From positions 1 to 42,870 of the forward strand of contig CACBIC010000007.1 in the NCBI GenBank assembly GCA_902539235.1: a DNA stretch of 42,870 bases, written 5' to 3'. The translations under genes and the position numbers were made by a program. A model generated the notes under the pieces. That model saw only the letters and a program-made list of their open reading frames with translations. It had not been told where the DNA came from and did not search any database. Origin of the DNA: an uncultured Pelagibacteraceae bacterium (GTDB lineage Bacteria > Pseudomonadota > Alphaproteobacteria > Pelagibacterales > Pelagibacteraceae). Positions 16,281-30,430 of the stretch are shown here, in pieces; the stretch's first letter is position 1; each line of letters begins with the position of its first letter.

Positions 16281-17664
16281 TTTAGGACAAAAAGAAATTA
16301 TTCACTTTGTTGGAATTGGCGGTATCGGAATGAGTGGATTAGCCCAAATTATGAAAAATATGGGTTTTAAAATTCAAGGGAGTGATCAAAGTAAAAATAA
16401 AAACACTGCTAGTTGTTTAAAAGCAGGTATTAAAATTTTTATTGGACACTCAAAAAAAAATGTTAAAAGTTCAACCATCATCGTTCGTTCATCTGCAATA
16501 AAAAATAATAATAGCGAAATAAAGTATGCTAAAGAAAAAAAAATACCTGTTTATTCAAGAGCTGATGTATTAGCAGATGCAGTATCTTTAAAAAAAAATA
16601 TAATAATCACAGGATCACACGGCAAAACCACAACCACTTCCCTGGTTTCAAAAATATTATCAGATCAAAAGTTAGATCCTACAATCATTAACGGAGGGGT
16701 AATAAACTCTTTTAAAACTAATGCGAAGTTAGGCAGGGGAGATTGGGCAATACTAGAAGCTGATGAGTCAGACGGAAGTTTTCTTAAACTACCAATTAAT
16801 TATTCAATCGTTACCAATATTGATTATGAGCATATCGATTATTATAAAAATTTCCAAAATTTAGAAAATTCTTTTATAAAATTTATTGAAAAAACACCTC
16901 CAACAGGAAAATGTATAATTTGTATTGATAACAAAAATGTGAAAAGAATTTTTAATAAATTAAAAAATAAAAATATTCTGACTTATGGTGAGAGTAAAAA
17001 TGCAAATTATGTAGTTTCAAATATAAGATATAAAATTGATTACTCTGTGTTTGACTTGACATTTAAAGATATTAAAAGAAAAAAAAAGAAAATATCTAAT
17101 ATTCAGTTAAAGTTATTGGGAAAACATAATGTACTTAATGCAGCGGCAGCTATTGCAGTTTGTTTAAATCTTGGAGTAAACCAGAATGTAATTAAAAGAT
17201 CTTTAAAAAGCTTTTCAGGTGTTCAAAGAAGAATGACAAAAATTTTTACAAAAAATTTTAATGATTTTTACGACGATTATGCGCATCATCCTACAGAAAT
17301 TTCCTCAATATTAGATGGCGTAAAAAATGTTTATAAAGATAGAAAAATTATTTCTGTATTTGAGCCTCATCGATATTCAAGAGTTTTATCTCTAAAAAAT
17401 CATTTTGCTAAATCTTTCTCTAACTCTAACCTAGTTCTCCTTTGTCCTTTGTATGCCGCAGGAGAGAAGAAAAATTTAAATTTTAATTTAATTAATTTTG
17501 CGAAATTAATTTCTAAATTATCAAAAACTCAAGTAATTATAATCAAAAACTATAATGAGCTTGTAAAATATTTTAAAAAAAATTTAATGAGTAGTGAAAT
17601 AATAATTGGCATGGGGGCTGGCTCAATATCTAAATGGATGAGAGATTTAAAGGATTCAATATGA
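16267..17664 (+). CDS. murC: UDP-N-acetylmuramate--L-alanine ligase
   Basis: Cytoplasmic Mur ligase that attaches the first amino acid, L-Ala, to UDP-MurNAc. Seen: N-terminal HFVGIGGIGMSGLA (about residues 13-26), the ATP site ITGSHGKTTTT (about 114-124), LEADESDGSF, NIDYEHIDYY, and DDYAHHPTEI, a MurC hallmark. Length of 465 aa is typical. It starts inside murG and its stop overlaps the murB start as ATGA. Confidence 0.97.
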   Translation: MKKINLGQKEIIHFVGIGGIGMSGLAQIMKNMGFKIQGSDQSKNKNTASCLKAGIKIFIGHSKKNVKSSTIIVRSSAIKNNNSEIKYAKEKKIPVYSRADVLADAVSLKKNIIITGSHGKTTTTSLVSKILSDQKLDPTIINGGVINSFKTNAKLGRGDWAILEADESDGSFLKLPINYSIVTNIDYEHIDYYKNFQNLENSFIKFIEKTPPTGKCIICIDNKNVKRIFNKLKNKNILTYGESKNANYVVSNIRYKIDYSVFDLTFKDIKRKKKKISNIQLKLLGKHNVLNAAAAIAVCLNLGVNQNVIKRSLKSFSGVQRRMTKIFTKNFNDFYDDYAHHPTEISSILDGVKNVYKDRKIISVFEPHRYSRVLSLKNHFAKSFSNSNLVLLCPLYAAGEKKNLNFNLINFAKLISKLSKTQVIIIKNYNELVKYFKKNLMSSEIIIGMGAGSISKWMRDLKDSI

Positions 17665-18566
17665 AATTAAGTAAACAGCTTGAGAACAAATTTAGTGACA
17701 ATATTTCTAATAATGCACGTCTTGCAAACTATAGTTGGTTTAATTTAGGGGGCCCAGCAGATTATTTGTTCAAGCCAAAAAATAAAAATCAATTAATTGA
17801 ATTTTTAAAAGAAAATAAAAATGAAGGTAAACTTAATATAACTATTATTGGTGCAGGATCAAACACGCTTATTAGAGACAATGGAATTAGAGGCGTGGTA
17901 ATAAAATTAGGTTCAAATTTTTCAGAGATAAAGTTAATAAATAAAAATATTATTCAAGCAGGTGCCGGTTCATTAGATCGTAAAGTAGCTGATTTTGCTA
18001 AAGAGAGCAATTTAAGTGGATTGGAATTTCTTTCTTGCATCCCTGGTTCTATTGGAGGGGCAGTTATAATGAATAGTGGATGTTATGGAAAAGATATTTC
18101 AAAAGTTTTGGTATCTATAAATGTTATAGATATAAATAATTGTGTTGAAAAAGAGATTAATCGTGAGGATATAGAATTTTTTTATAGAGGGACTAATTTA
18201 CCTAGCCAATATATAATCACAGCGGTAAAATTTAAATGTAAGCCAGCTCCAAAGAAAATCATTGAAAAAACACAAAACACGATGATAGAGAGAAAAAAAA
18301 TATCTCAACCAAGCCAAGTAAAAACTTGTGGTAGCACCTTTAAAAATTTAGGCAATAAAAAAGTATGGGAGATAATTAAACAAACAGGTTGTGATAAATT
18401 TAGAGAGGGAGACGCTGTGATATCCCAAAAGCACTGTAATTTTTTTATAAATGAGGGAAATGCGAACTCTTCTGATATTGAAAATCTTATCGATAAAGTC
18501 AAAAAAAGAGTTAATGAAAAAACCGGAGTAAATCTTGAACTTGAGATTAAAATCATCGGTGAGTAA
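17661..18566 (+). CDS. murB: UDP-N-acetylenolpyruvoylglucosamine reductase
   Basis: FAD-dependent enzyme making UDP-MurNAc with NADPH. Seen: NYSWFNLGGPADYLF (FAD domain), IGAGSNTLIRDNGIRG, CIPGSIGGAVIMNSGCYG, the YRGTNLPS segment and CGSTFKN, with the catalytic Ser/Cys region and a late Glu (LELEI). About 301 aa, type II-like in the short C-terminus. ATG at 17661 (ATGAAATTAAG) is preferred over an upstream in-frame ATG deep inside murC, because it gives the ATGA overlap with the murC stop seen at other junctions here. Confidence 0.95.
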   Translation: MKLSKQLENKFSDNISNNARLANYSWFNLGGPADYLFKPKNKNQLIEFLKENKNEGKLNITIIGAGSNTLIRDNGIRGVVIKLGSNFSEIKLINKNIIQAGAGSLDRKVADFAKESNLSGLEFLSCIPGSIGGAVIMNSGCYGKDISKVLVSINVIDINNCVEKEINREDIEFFYRGTNLPSQYIITAVKFKCKPAPKKIIEKTQNTMIERKKISQPSQVKTCGSTFKNLGNKKVWEIIKQTGCDKFREGDAVISQKHCNFFINEGNANSSDIENLIDKVKKRVNEKTGVNLELEIKIIGE

Positions 18567-19497
18567 AAAAAAATTTAAAAAAGTTTTGGTAGTTTTAGGA
18601 GGAACCTCTGGTGAAAGAGCAATAAGTTTAGCAAGTGGAAGAGCTTGTATTAAAGCTTTAAAAAGTAAAAGATATAAAGTTTCGTCATTTGATCCAAAAA
18701 AAAAAAATTTTAATTTAATAGATAAAAAAAAAATTGATGTAATTTTTAATGCTCTTCATGGAAAAGGCGGTGAAGATGGAGTAGCACAAAGCTACTTTGA
18801 ATATTTGGGCATTCCTTATACGCATTCTGGAGTTGTAAGCTCATTTAATTCAATGAATAAACTTATTTCTAAGCAAATATTTCTGAAAAAAAAAATTCTA
18901 ACACCTAAACATTTTTCAATAAATGGTCATGATTATAAAATTTCTACTCTTAGAGAGATAATAAAAAAAAAAAATATAAAATTTCCTATAGTTGTTAAAC
19001 CAGTCAACGAGGGGTCTAGCCTTGGCGTCAATATTTGTAAAAACTTTAAAAGCTTAATTTCATCTTCAAAAAAGCTGTTCAAAAAATATGAAAAAATTAT
19101 ATTTGAAAAATATATCCCAGGTCAGGAAATTCAAGTTGCAATTATTAATAACAAAGCTCTTGGCGCAATTGAATTGATTCCTAAAAGAGCATTTTATGAT
19201 TATAAAGCCAAGTATACCAAAGGAGCAAAAACAAAACATGTAATGCCGGCAAGGCTTACAAAAAAAAATTATAATGAAGTTCTTAGAATCTCAAAACTAG
19301 CACACAATGCATTAGGGTGTAGAGGAGTTTCAAGGTCAGATTTTAAGTTTTATAACAATAAGTTTTATCTGTTAGAGCTTAATACACAACCAGGTATGAC
19401 CAATCTTTCCTTGGTACCTGAAATAGCAAATTATTGTGGAATAAATTTTTCAAATTTAGTTGAGCAAATATTATTAGATGCTAGCATCAATAGATGA
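18559..19497 (+). CDS. ddl: D-alanine--D-alanine ligase
   Basis: ATP-grasp enzyme making the D-Ala-D-Ala dipeptide used by the MurF domain. Seen: LGGTSGERAISLASG near the N-terminus, NALHGKGGEDGVAQ, VVKPVNEGSSLGV, the EKYIPGQEIQVA strand, and LELNTQPGMTNLSLVPEIA with metal ligands. GTG at 18559 is taken as the start: it yields the overlap GTGAGTAA with the murB stop and places the first beta-strand (KVLVVLGG) normally, whereas the upstream TTG would add residues encoded within murB. About 312 aa. Ends 4 bp into ftsQ. Confidence 0.95.
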   Translation: MSKKKFKKVLVVLGGTSGERAISLASGRACIKALKSKRYKVSSFDPKKKNFNLIDKKKIDVIFNALHGKGGEDGVAQSYFEYLGIPYTHSGVVSSFNSMNKLISKQIFLKKKILTPKHFSINGHDYKISTLREIIKKKNIKFPIVVKPVNEGSSLGVNICKNFKSLISSSKKLFKKYEKIIFEKYIPGQEIQVAIINNKALGAIELIPKRAFYDYKAKYTKGAKTKHVMPARLTKKNYNEVLRISKLAHNALGCRGVSRSDFKFYNNKFYLLELNTQPGMTNLSLVPEIANYCGINFSNLVEQILLDASINR

Positions 19498-20153
19498 AAA
19501 AACGATTTTTAATCGGTTTATTATTGCTGCTGCTATTAAGTACTTATAGCTCAAAAAATAGTATCAACAATCAATACAAATTAAACATCAAAGAAATTAT
19601 TGTAGCAAATAATAATATTTTAAAAAAAAAGGAAGTAAAAGAAGAATTTTCTTTTTTATACAATCAAAACATTTTCTTATTAAATGATAAAACTATTGCT
19701 CAAAATTTGAGTAAAAAAAGTTTTATAGAAAGCTTTAAGATAAAAAAAATATATCCAGATAAAATTAAAATTATTGTTTTTGAAAAACAACCAATTGCTA
19801 TTTTACAAAATAAAAAAGAAAAGTATTACTACACTAATAAGAATGAAATTATAGAATTTTCGAATTTAAGAGAATTTCAGAATTTACCAATAGTTTTTTC
19901 CGATAAAGAAAACTTCAAAATTTTTTACATTGATTTAAAAAAAATAGAATTTCCTTTAGATATTATTAAGTCTCTACAATTTTTTAAATCTCAAAGATGG
20001 GATATTATTACAAGAAAAGATCAAACAATTAAACTTCCAACAAGTGAATATAAAAAAAGCTTAAGAAATTTTTTGGAGATAAAAAATAAAGATAATTTTA
20101 ACAGATATAAAATTTTTGATTATAGAATTAAGGATCAACTTATTTTAAGATAA
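19494..20153 (+). CDS. ftsQ: FtsQ-like cell division protein
   Basis: Bitopic divisome protein that links early and late division proteins through the FtsQBL complex. Seen: one N-terminal membrane segment (about residues 4-17, RFLIGLLLLLLLST), then a POTRA-like domain (KLNIKEIIVANNNIL to KIIVFEKQPIA) followed by the FtsQ domain with KEKYYYTNKNEII. At 219 aa it is on the short side and has almost no cytoplasmic tail. ATG at 19494 overlaps the ddl stop as ATGA. Sequence is divergent; position between ddl and ftsA supports the call. Confidence 0.9.
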   Translation: MKKRFLIGLLLLLLLSTYSSKNSINNQYKLNIKEIIVANNNILKKKEVKEEFSFLYNQNIFLLNDKTIAQNLSKKSFIESFKIKKIYPDKIKIIVFEKQPIAILQNKKEKYYYTNKNEIIEFSNLREFQNLPIVFSDKENFKIFYIDLKKIEFPLDIIKSLQFFKSQRWDIITRKDQTIKLPTSEYKKSLRNFLEIKNKDNFNRYKIFDYRIKDQLILR

Positions 20154-20156
20154 AAT

Positions 20157-21353
20157 ATGTCCCAAAATAATTTTAAATTATTTGTAGAAGTAGATGAGAG
20201 AAGATTTACATTTACTGTTATAGACTCTGAAAATAAAGAAGATATAAAAATTGCTCACACAAATCAAACAACAGTTACAGGAGTTATCGAAAACAAAATT
20301 ACAGACCCTAATGTAGTTTATGATATTTTAAAAACAAATACTTTTGAAATTGAGAGAAAGTTAAATTGTGTTTTTAAGGAGGCAATCTTAATTTTGGATA
20401 GTTTTAATTCTTCAATTATAAATCTTTCTGGTTACAAAAAATTAAATGGATCACAACTTACAAAAGAAGATATAACTTTTATCTTGAATTCTTTAAAATC
20501 TGAAATTTACGAAAAAGAGAGTCAAAAATCTACTATTCATATTTTTAATTCTAATTATCATCTAGACAAAAAAAAAATAAACAATCTACCTATAGGTTTA
20601 TTTGGAAATTTTTATTCACAAGAACTTTCTTTTTATCTAATTGATAATAATGATTTGAAAAATTATAATAATATTTTTAATAAATGTAATTTAAGTATTA
20701 GTAAAATAATTTCAAAAAGTTTTTTGGAAGGTGTAAATTTAATTAACCAAAATTCAAATTTAGACTCATTCTTTAATATAGAAATTAATGAATTTGACTC
20801 TAAAATATTTTTATTTGAAAACTCTGCATTAAAATTTATACAAAATTTTAAATTTGGAAGTAATCTTATCGAGAAAGATATATCCAAGGTACTTGCGCTT
20901 AACATTGAAAATGTGAAAAGAATTTTAAGAGATACGCAATTCACTTCAGGAGAAATAAATGAGCAGTTCATCGAAGAGGAATTTTTTAAAAATCAAAATT
21001 TTAGAAAAATAAAAAAAAAACTTATACTAGAAATTGCTGCAGCAAGAATTCAAGAAATTTCAAATATAATCATCTTTAAAAATATAAATCTCATAAGATT
21101 TTTAGATTATCAATTTCCAATTTTTTTAAAAATTAAAGATGTTACAAACCTTAAATGTTTTGAGGAGCATTATAAATTATTCTTTTCGTATAGAAATAAT
21201 TATGAATTACATTTCAAAGAAGATATAACTATTGATAGAATCTATCATGGACTTTTTAAACTTGTTCAATATGGGTGGAAAAGAGAAGCAGTGCCAGTTA
21301 TTCATGAAAAAAAGTCATTAATTGGAAGATTTTTTGATCTCATATTTAATTAA
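20157..21353 (+). CDS. ftsA: Divergent FtsA-like protein lacking nucleotide-site motifs
   Basis: Assigned to FtsA (actin-like Z-ring membrane anchor) by position after ftsQ and by the core stretch FIQNFKFGSNLIEKDISK (about residues 227-244), which matches the family's GG-x-x-(I/L)T-x-DIA region, followed by a C-terminal amphipathic helix KSLIGRFFDLIFN (386-398) like FtsA's membrane-targeting sequence. Unusual: the phosphate-1 loop is VEVDERRFTF, phosphate-2, normally a glycine-rich DIGGGT, reads FNIEINEFDSKIFLF (206-220), and the adenosine-side TGGGA is missing (INLIRFLDYQFP). So ATP binding is probably lost. Length (398 aa) and frame are intact, so it is not an ordinary pseudogene. ftsZ does not follow it. 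Confidence 0.83.
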   Translation: MSQNNFKLFVEVDERRFTFTVIDSENKEDIKIAHTNQTTVTGVIENKITDPNVVYDILKTNTFEIERKLNCVFKEAILILDSFNSSIINLSGYKKLNGSQLTKEDITFILNSLKSEIYEKESQKSTIHIFNSNYHLDKKKINNLPIGLFGNFYSQELSFYLIDNNDLKNYNNIFNKCNLSISKIISKSFLEGVNLINQNSNLDSFFNIEINEFDSKIFLFENSALKFIQNFKFGSNLIEKDISKVLALNIENVKRILRDTQFTSGEINEQFIEEEFFKNQNFRKIKKKLILEIAAARIQEISNIIIFKNINLIRFLDYQFPIFLKIKDVTNLKCFEEHYKLFFSYRNNYELHFKEDITIDRIYHGLFKLVQYGWKREAVPVIHEKKSLIGRFFDLIFN

Positions 21354-21382
21354 ATATGTTTTTTTTTGAAACATTAGTTGTT

Positions 21383-21411
21383 TTAATTTTTTCAGAGGCA
21401 TTGAGTATAAA
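21383..21411 (+). promoter_or_regulatory. Probable lpxC promoter
   Basis: A good -10 TATAAA at 21406-21411 stands six bases before the lpxC ATG (21418). The -35 is weak (TTTAAT, 21383-21388, 17-bp spacing). No ribosome-binding site lies between -10 and ATG, so the transcript would begin at or next to the start codon. Confidence 0.45.
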
Positions 21412-21417
21412 CTCACG

Positions 21418-22344
21418 ATGTCAAAAATTTATCAAAACTCTATAAAAAATGTAGTTACATTTAATGGTACTGGTTTACACTCTGGTAAAAATACTAATGT
21501 TAAATTAATACCCGCTGCAGAGAATGAAGGTATCAATTTCAAAAGAATAGATTTTAATGAAAATAATATAATCAAAGCAGATTATAAAAACGTATCCTCA
21601 GCTACTCTTTGTACAACTCTTAAAAATAGATTTGGTAGAAAAGTTTCTACAGTAGAACATTTACTTGCTGCACTTTATATTTGCGGCATTGATAATGTGA
21701 CTATAGAAACTGATAATGAGGAAATTCCAATTTTAGATGGATCATCTAAAGAATTTATCAATATTTTGAAAAATGCAGATATCAAAAAACAAGACACAAG
21801 AAAAAAATATTTAAAAATTTTAAATAGAATTGAATATCAAGATAAAGATAAAAAAATATCAATTGAACCTAGCTCATCTTTTGAAATAGATTTTGAGTTG
21901 AACTATAGTAATAAGGTAATAGGCAATCAGAGAAATAAAATTAATTTCACAAAAGACAATTTGGAAAACTTAATCGAATCGAGAACTTTCTGTTTGTTCG
22001 AAGATATTGAAAAAATAAAAAATATTGGTTTAGCAAAGGGTGGATCACTGGACAATGCTATTGTTGTTAAAGATGAAAAAATTTTAAATGTAAATGGGTT
22101 AAGAAACAAAAAAGAATTTGTAAATCATAAAATTTTAGATTTAGCAGGGGACTTCATCTTAGCTGGTTATAATATTTTAGGCAAGGTTGAGTGCTATAAA
22201 GGTGGACATGAATTTTCAAATTTATTTATAAGAGAAATTTTGGAAAAAAATAAACACAATTTTGAAATTATCGAATTTAAAGAAAAAGATACAAAAAAAA
22301 TTTCACAAAAAGGTTATTTCACAGGACTTGCTGTAAACGCTTAA
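21418..22344 (+). CDS. lpxC: UDP-3-O-acyl-GlcNAc deacetylase LpxC
   Basis: Zinc enzyme of the first committed step of lipid A synthesis. Seen: the GTGLHSGK start of the fold (about residues 18-25), STVEHLLAAL with the first zinc His, PILDGSS, and late motifs KILDLAGDFILAG (zinc His/Asp from HKILD) and YKGGHEFSN (catalytic His). Length of 308 aa is typical. In many alphaproteobacteria it follows ftsZ; here it follows ftsA because ftsZ has moved. It probably has its own promoter in the 64-bp gap. Presence implies an LPS-type outer membrane. Confidence 0.96.
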   Translation: MSKIYQNSIKNVVTFNGTGLHSGKNTNVKLIPAAENEGINFKRIDFNENNIIKADYKNVSSATLCTTLKNRFGRKVSTVEHLLAALYICGIDNVTIETDNEEIPILDGSSKEFINILKNADIKKQDTRKKYLKILNRIEYQDKDKKISIEPSSSFEIDFELNYSNKVIGNQRNKINFTKDNLENLIESRTFCLFEDIEKIKNIGLAKGGSLDNAIVVKDEKILNVNGLRNKKEFVNHKILDLAGDFILAGYNILGKVECYKGGHEFSNLFIREILEKNKHNFEIIEFKEKDTKKISQKGYFTGLAVNA

Positions 22345-22391
22345 AGAGTAATAAATTTTACCAAATCTTATAAATTTGTTATTAATCAAAG

Positions 22392-26939
<4,548 letters not shown>

Positions 26940-26952
<13 letters not shown>

Positions 26953-28985
26953 TTAAGCATTTTATTTTTTTTATACCGATCCCATCCAGGACTTCTATAC
27001 TCCTCATCAAATTCAATTGTATTATCTTGATTAAACTCAAAGTCATTATTATCATTTAAATCTGTTTCATTTTTTTCCACGCTGTCGTCTGGTATTTCAT
27101 TTATAAATCTTGACGGTAATGCATCCATCCAGTCGCCATGGTAAGCTCTTTTCATTGCAAATGATAAGTAAGCTTCCTTTTTAGCCCTAGTAATACCAAC
27201 ATAAGCAAGTCGCCTTTCTTCCTCTAAAGCGAAATCTCCTTTTTCTTCCAGAGATTTTTGATGAGGAAATAAACCTTCCTCCCAACCTGGTAGAAATACA
27301 ACATCAAATTCTAAACCCTTGGCGGCATGCATTGTCATTAAATTAATTTTAGCACCCTCCCATTCTTGATCAATTGAAGTTGCTAATGCTACGTGTTCTA
27401 AAAAACTCTGTAAGTTTTCATAATCCTGCATGGCTCTAAGTAATTCTTTTAAGTTTTCTAATCTATTTTCATTTTCTAAGTCTTTTTTATTTTTTAACAT
27501 TGAGGAGTAACCTGACTCATCTAATACCAATCTCAATAAATCAAAATGTTTCATTGTAACTGAGTCATTTCTCCATTTTTGAATCATTTTAATTAATTGA
27601 CCAAGTGATGATTTAATCTTGGGTTTAAAATCTCCTTTTTCTATTAATTTCATTATCGAGTCTTCAAGACATAATTTATTCGATTTACCGAAAGTATAAA
27701 TTTGGTTTAAGGTGCTTTCTCCAACTCCTCTTTTAGGTACACCTATGACTCTTTCTAAAGCTAAATCATCAAATTTTTGATAAATAATTCTCAAGTAAGA
27801 TACCGCATCTTTAATTTCAGCCCTTTCATAAAATTTTATTCCTCCTAAGACACGATATCCAATTCCAACTTGAAGAAATCTCTCTTCAAATTCCCTTGTC
27901 TGATATATTGCTCTAACTAAAATTGATATATCGTTTAGAGAATATTTCTTTTTAAGTTTTTGCTCAATTATATCGCTGACTCCTTGAGCTTCATCTTTTC
28001 CAGTTCTGTAACAATTTAACTTTACTAGTTCGCCTTGATTGGCTGAAGACCATAATTTTTTACCTACTCTATTTGAGTTATTAGAAATTAAATTTGATGC
28101 AGTATCTAAAATATTTTTTGTAGATCGATAGTTTTGTTCTAATTTAAATACTTTACAATTTTTATAAATTTTATCAAAAGTGAGAAAGTTTTTTATTTCA
28201 GCACCTCTCCAACTATAAATTGATTGATCGTCATCACCAACACAGCAAATATTTTCATTTTTATTAACTAATAGATTCAACCATTTATTTTGAATGAAAT
28301 TAGTATCTTGAAACTCATCAACTAATATATATTTAAAATTTTTCTGATATATTTCTCTTATATCACCATGATCTTCAAAGAGTTTAACGCAGAATAAGAT
28401 TAAATCACCAAAATCAAAGGCATTTAAATCTTTAGTTTTGTCTTGATATATTTTGTAAACTTTTAATATTGACTTAATAATTGAGCCTGATTTTTCAATT
28501 TTTACTTCATTCGGCAACAAACCTTTGTTTTTCCATTGATCAATATGATACATAATTAATTGTGGAGAAAATTTTTTAGCATCCAAATCCTCACCTTTAA
28601 CAATATTTCTAATTAGTTTTTTTTGATCATCTGTATCAAGAATAGTAAAATTACTTTTGTAACCTAAAGCTTCAGCATGCCTCCTCAAAAATTTTACACT
28701 GATCGAGTGAAATGTCCCCAACCAAGGCACTGCATTTGAACTACCTTTTACATATTGCATTACCCTGTTTTGCATTTCTTTAGCAGCTTTATTTGTGAAA
28801 GTTACGCAGAGTATTTGGTTAGGCCAAGCTTTTTTCTCATTAATTATATGAATAAGTCTTGTAGTCAGAACTCTTGTTTTGCCAGAGCCGGCTCCTGCAA
28901 CAATTAAATTAGGTCCTTCTGTGCTAAGTACTGCTTCTTTTTGTTCTTTGTTAAGGTTTTTAATTAAGCTAACTATGTTATTCAT
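26940..28985 (-). CDS. uvrD: UvrD/PcrA/Rep-type DNA helicase
   Basis: Superfamily 1A 3'-5' DNA helicase for repair. Seen: Q-motif LNKEQKEAV, Walker A AGAGSGKTRVL (about residues 31-41), FTNKAAKEM, Walker B ILVDEFQDTN, GDDDQSIYSWRGA, LEQNYRS, MTMHAAKGLEF and VGITRAKKEAYLSF. 681 aa with an acidic, Asn/Asp-rich C-terminal tail. First gene of a two-gene minus-strand unit with pepP. A TATATAA box lies 15-20 bases before its ATG, and the AsmA-like gene diverges from the same 43-bp gap. Confidence 0.95.
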
Positions 28986-29028
28986 AAGAGAGAAATTTCA
29001 TTTATATACTAGTTGTAAAAATAAAAAA

Positions 29029-30429
29029 ATGTTAAATAAAATTTATAAATTAATTAACAATAATTTCCCAAAAGTCTTAAAATTTGTTTTTTTTCTTAGA
29101 TATCTTTTGCTTATTTTCTTTACTTCTCTTGTCATTTTTATAGTGACACCTATGTTTTTTGATTATGACAAACGACATGCTGTGATTAAATCTCATTTAG
29201 AGAAAAATTATAACCTTAAAGTAGTAAAATCAGAAAGTATAAAATTTTACCCTTTTCCCTTCGCAAGACTAGAGATAAATGATGTGGTGACGAAACTTAA
29301 CTCTAGTAACATAAATATAGTTACAAAAAAATTAATTATTTTTCCAAAAATTGTATCTCTTTATGATTATAAAAATTTTGATTCTAATAAAATTAAATTA
29401 AACAAAAATTTAATTTCTAGTGATTTTTTTAGTCTGAAAGATCTATATGAGTATATTTTAAATATTGAAAAAAAACTGCAAATTAGAAATTTAAATTTAT
29501 TAATAAAGAATTATGATAAAACCTTATTTAAACTCAATGATATAAGTTTTTCAAATTATGGATACAATCAAAATAAAATTAAAGGTGAAGTTTTTGGTAA
29601 AAAATTTAAAATAAATTTAAAAAAAAATCCTAAAAAAATCGATTTTAAAATATTAGAAACTGGGATATCAATATCTCTCAATTTTTCTGACAACAACCAA
29701 TTTAAAACTATTGGTAATATTAAGGGCAAGATCTTAAAAGCAAGGATAAAATCAGATTTCTTGTATGACCAAGAATTGATAAAAATTAAGAATTTTTATT
29801 TCAGAGAAAAAAATTTATCTTTTGATAGTAAAGGCATTATTTTATTAAATCCTTTCTTAGAGATAAATATTGACACACAAATAGTTAATTTTAATAAAAA
29901 ATTAATTAAAAATATAAATTTAGATTCAGTTTTAAACTTTAAAGATATATTTAAGAAAATTAATAGTAATACTAATTTTGGCTTTAAACAAAAAAGATTT
30001 AGCAGAAGTATTATAGATAATCTGAATATGAAAATTAATTTAGCATATGGAAGACTAAATATCGAAAAAAGTTTTTTAATTTCCGAAAGTGAATTAAAAT
30101 GTAAGAGTGAAACAAACTTATTAGAGGAATACCCAGTAGTAATTTTTGATTGCAGTCTTTCATCTCAAGACAAAAAAAAATTTTTAAAAAACTTTGACAT
30201 TAAATATAAGATAAAAAATGAACCTTTAAATTTAGGCGTAAAAGGAAATTTGAATATTTTAAATAATAAGATAAATTTTGAGTCAATTAAAATAAACAAA
30301 GATTATACTGCCACCAAAGAGGATCTAATTTTTTTTAAAGATTCATTTGAAACTATTCTCTTCGATCAGAATTTTTTAAATATTTTTGATTTGTTAAAAA
30401 TTAAAAGCTTTATTGATGAAGTCTCTTAA
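29029..30429 (+). CDS. AsmA-like membrane-anchored protein
   Basis: About 466 aa. One N-terminal membrane segment (about residues 20-42, FFLRYLLLIFFTSLVIFIV), then HLEKNYNLKVVKSESIKFYPFPFARLEINDV, which matches the AsmA-family N-terminal pattern; the rest alternates short beta-strand-like, Asn/Lys/Ile-rich segments, as in long AsmA-like proteins thought to bridge the periplasm for lipid transport. ATG at 29029 is chosen because residues upstream in this frame are antisense to uvrD and not protein-like. It is shorter than many AsmA proteins and lacks an obvious C-terminal domain. Ends 1 bp from the convergent fumC stop. Family call is moderate; exact role unknown. Confidence 0.7.
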   Translation: MLNKIYKLINNNFPKVLKFVFFLRYLLLIFFTSLVIFIVTPMFFDYDKRHAVIKSHLEKNYNLKVVKSESIKFYPFPFARLEINDVVTKLNSSNINIVTKKLIIFPKIVSLYDYKNFDSNKIKLNKNLISSDFFSLKDLYEYILNIEKKLQIRNLNLLIKNYDKTLFKLNDISFSNYGYNQNKIKGEVFGKKFKINLKKNPKKIDFKILETGISISLNFSDNNQFKTIGNIKGKILKARIKSDFLYDQELIKIKNFYFREKNLSFDSKGIILLNPFLEINIDTQIVNFNKKLIKNINLDSVLNFKDIFKKINSNTNFGFKQKRFSRSIIDNLNMKINLAYGRLNIEKSFLISESELKCKSETNLLEEYPVVIFDCSLSSQDKKKFLKNFDIKYKIKNEPLNLGVKGNLNILNNKINFESIKINKDYTATKEDLIFFKDSFETILFDQNFLNIFDLLKIKSFIDEVS

Positions 30430-30430
30430 T

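Noticed and set aside
28879-29028. N-terminal extension of the AsmA-like protein
   Set aside because: These codons are antisense to the conserved Walker A region of uvrD and precede a normal ATG and membrane segment.
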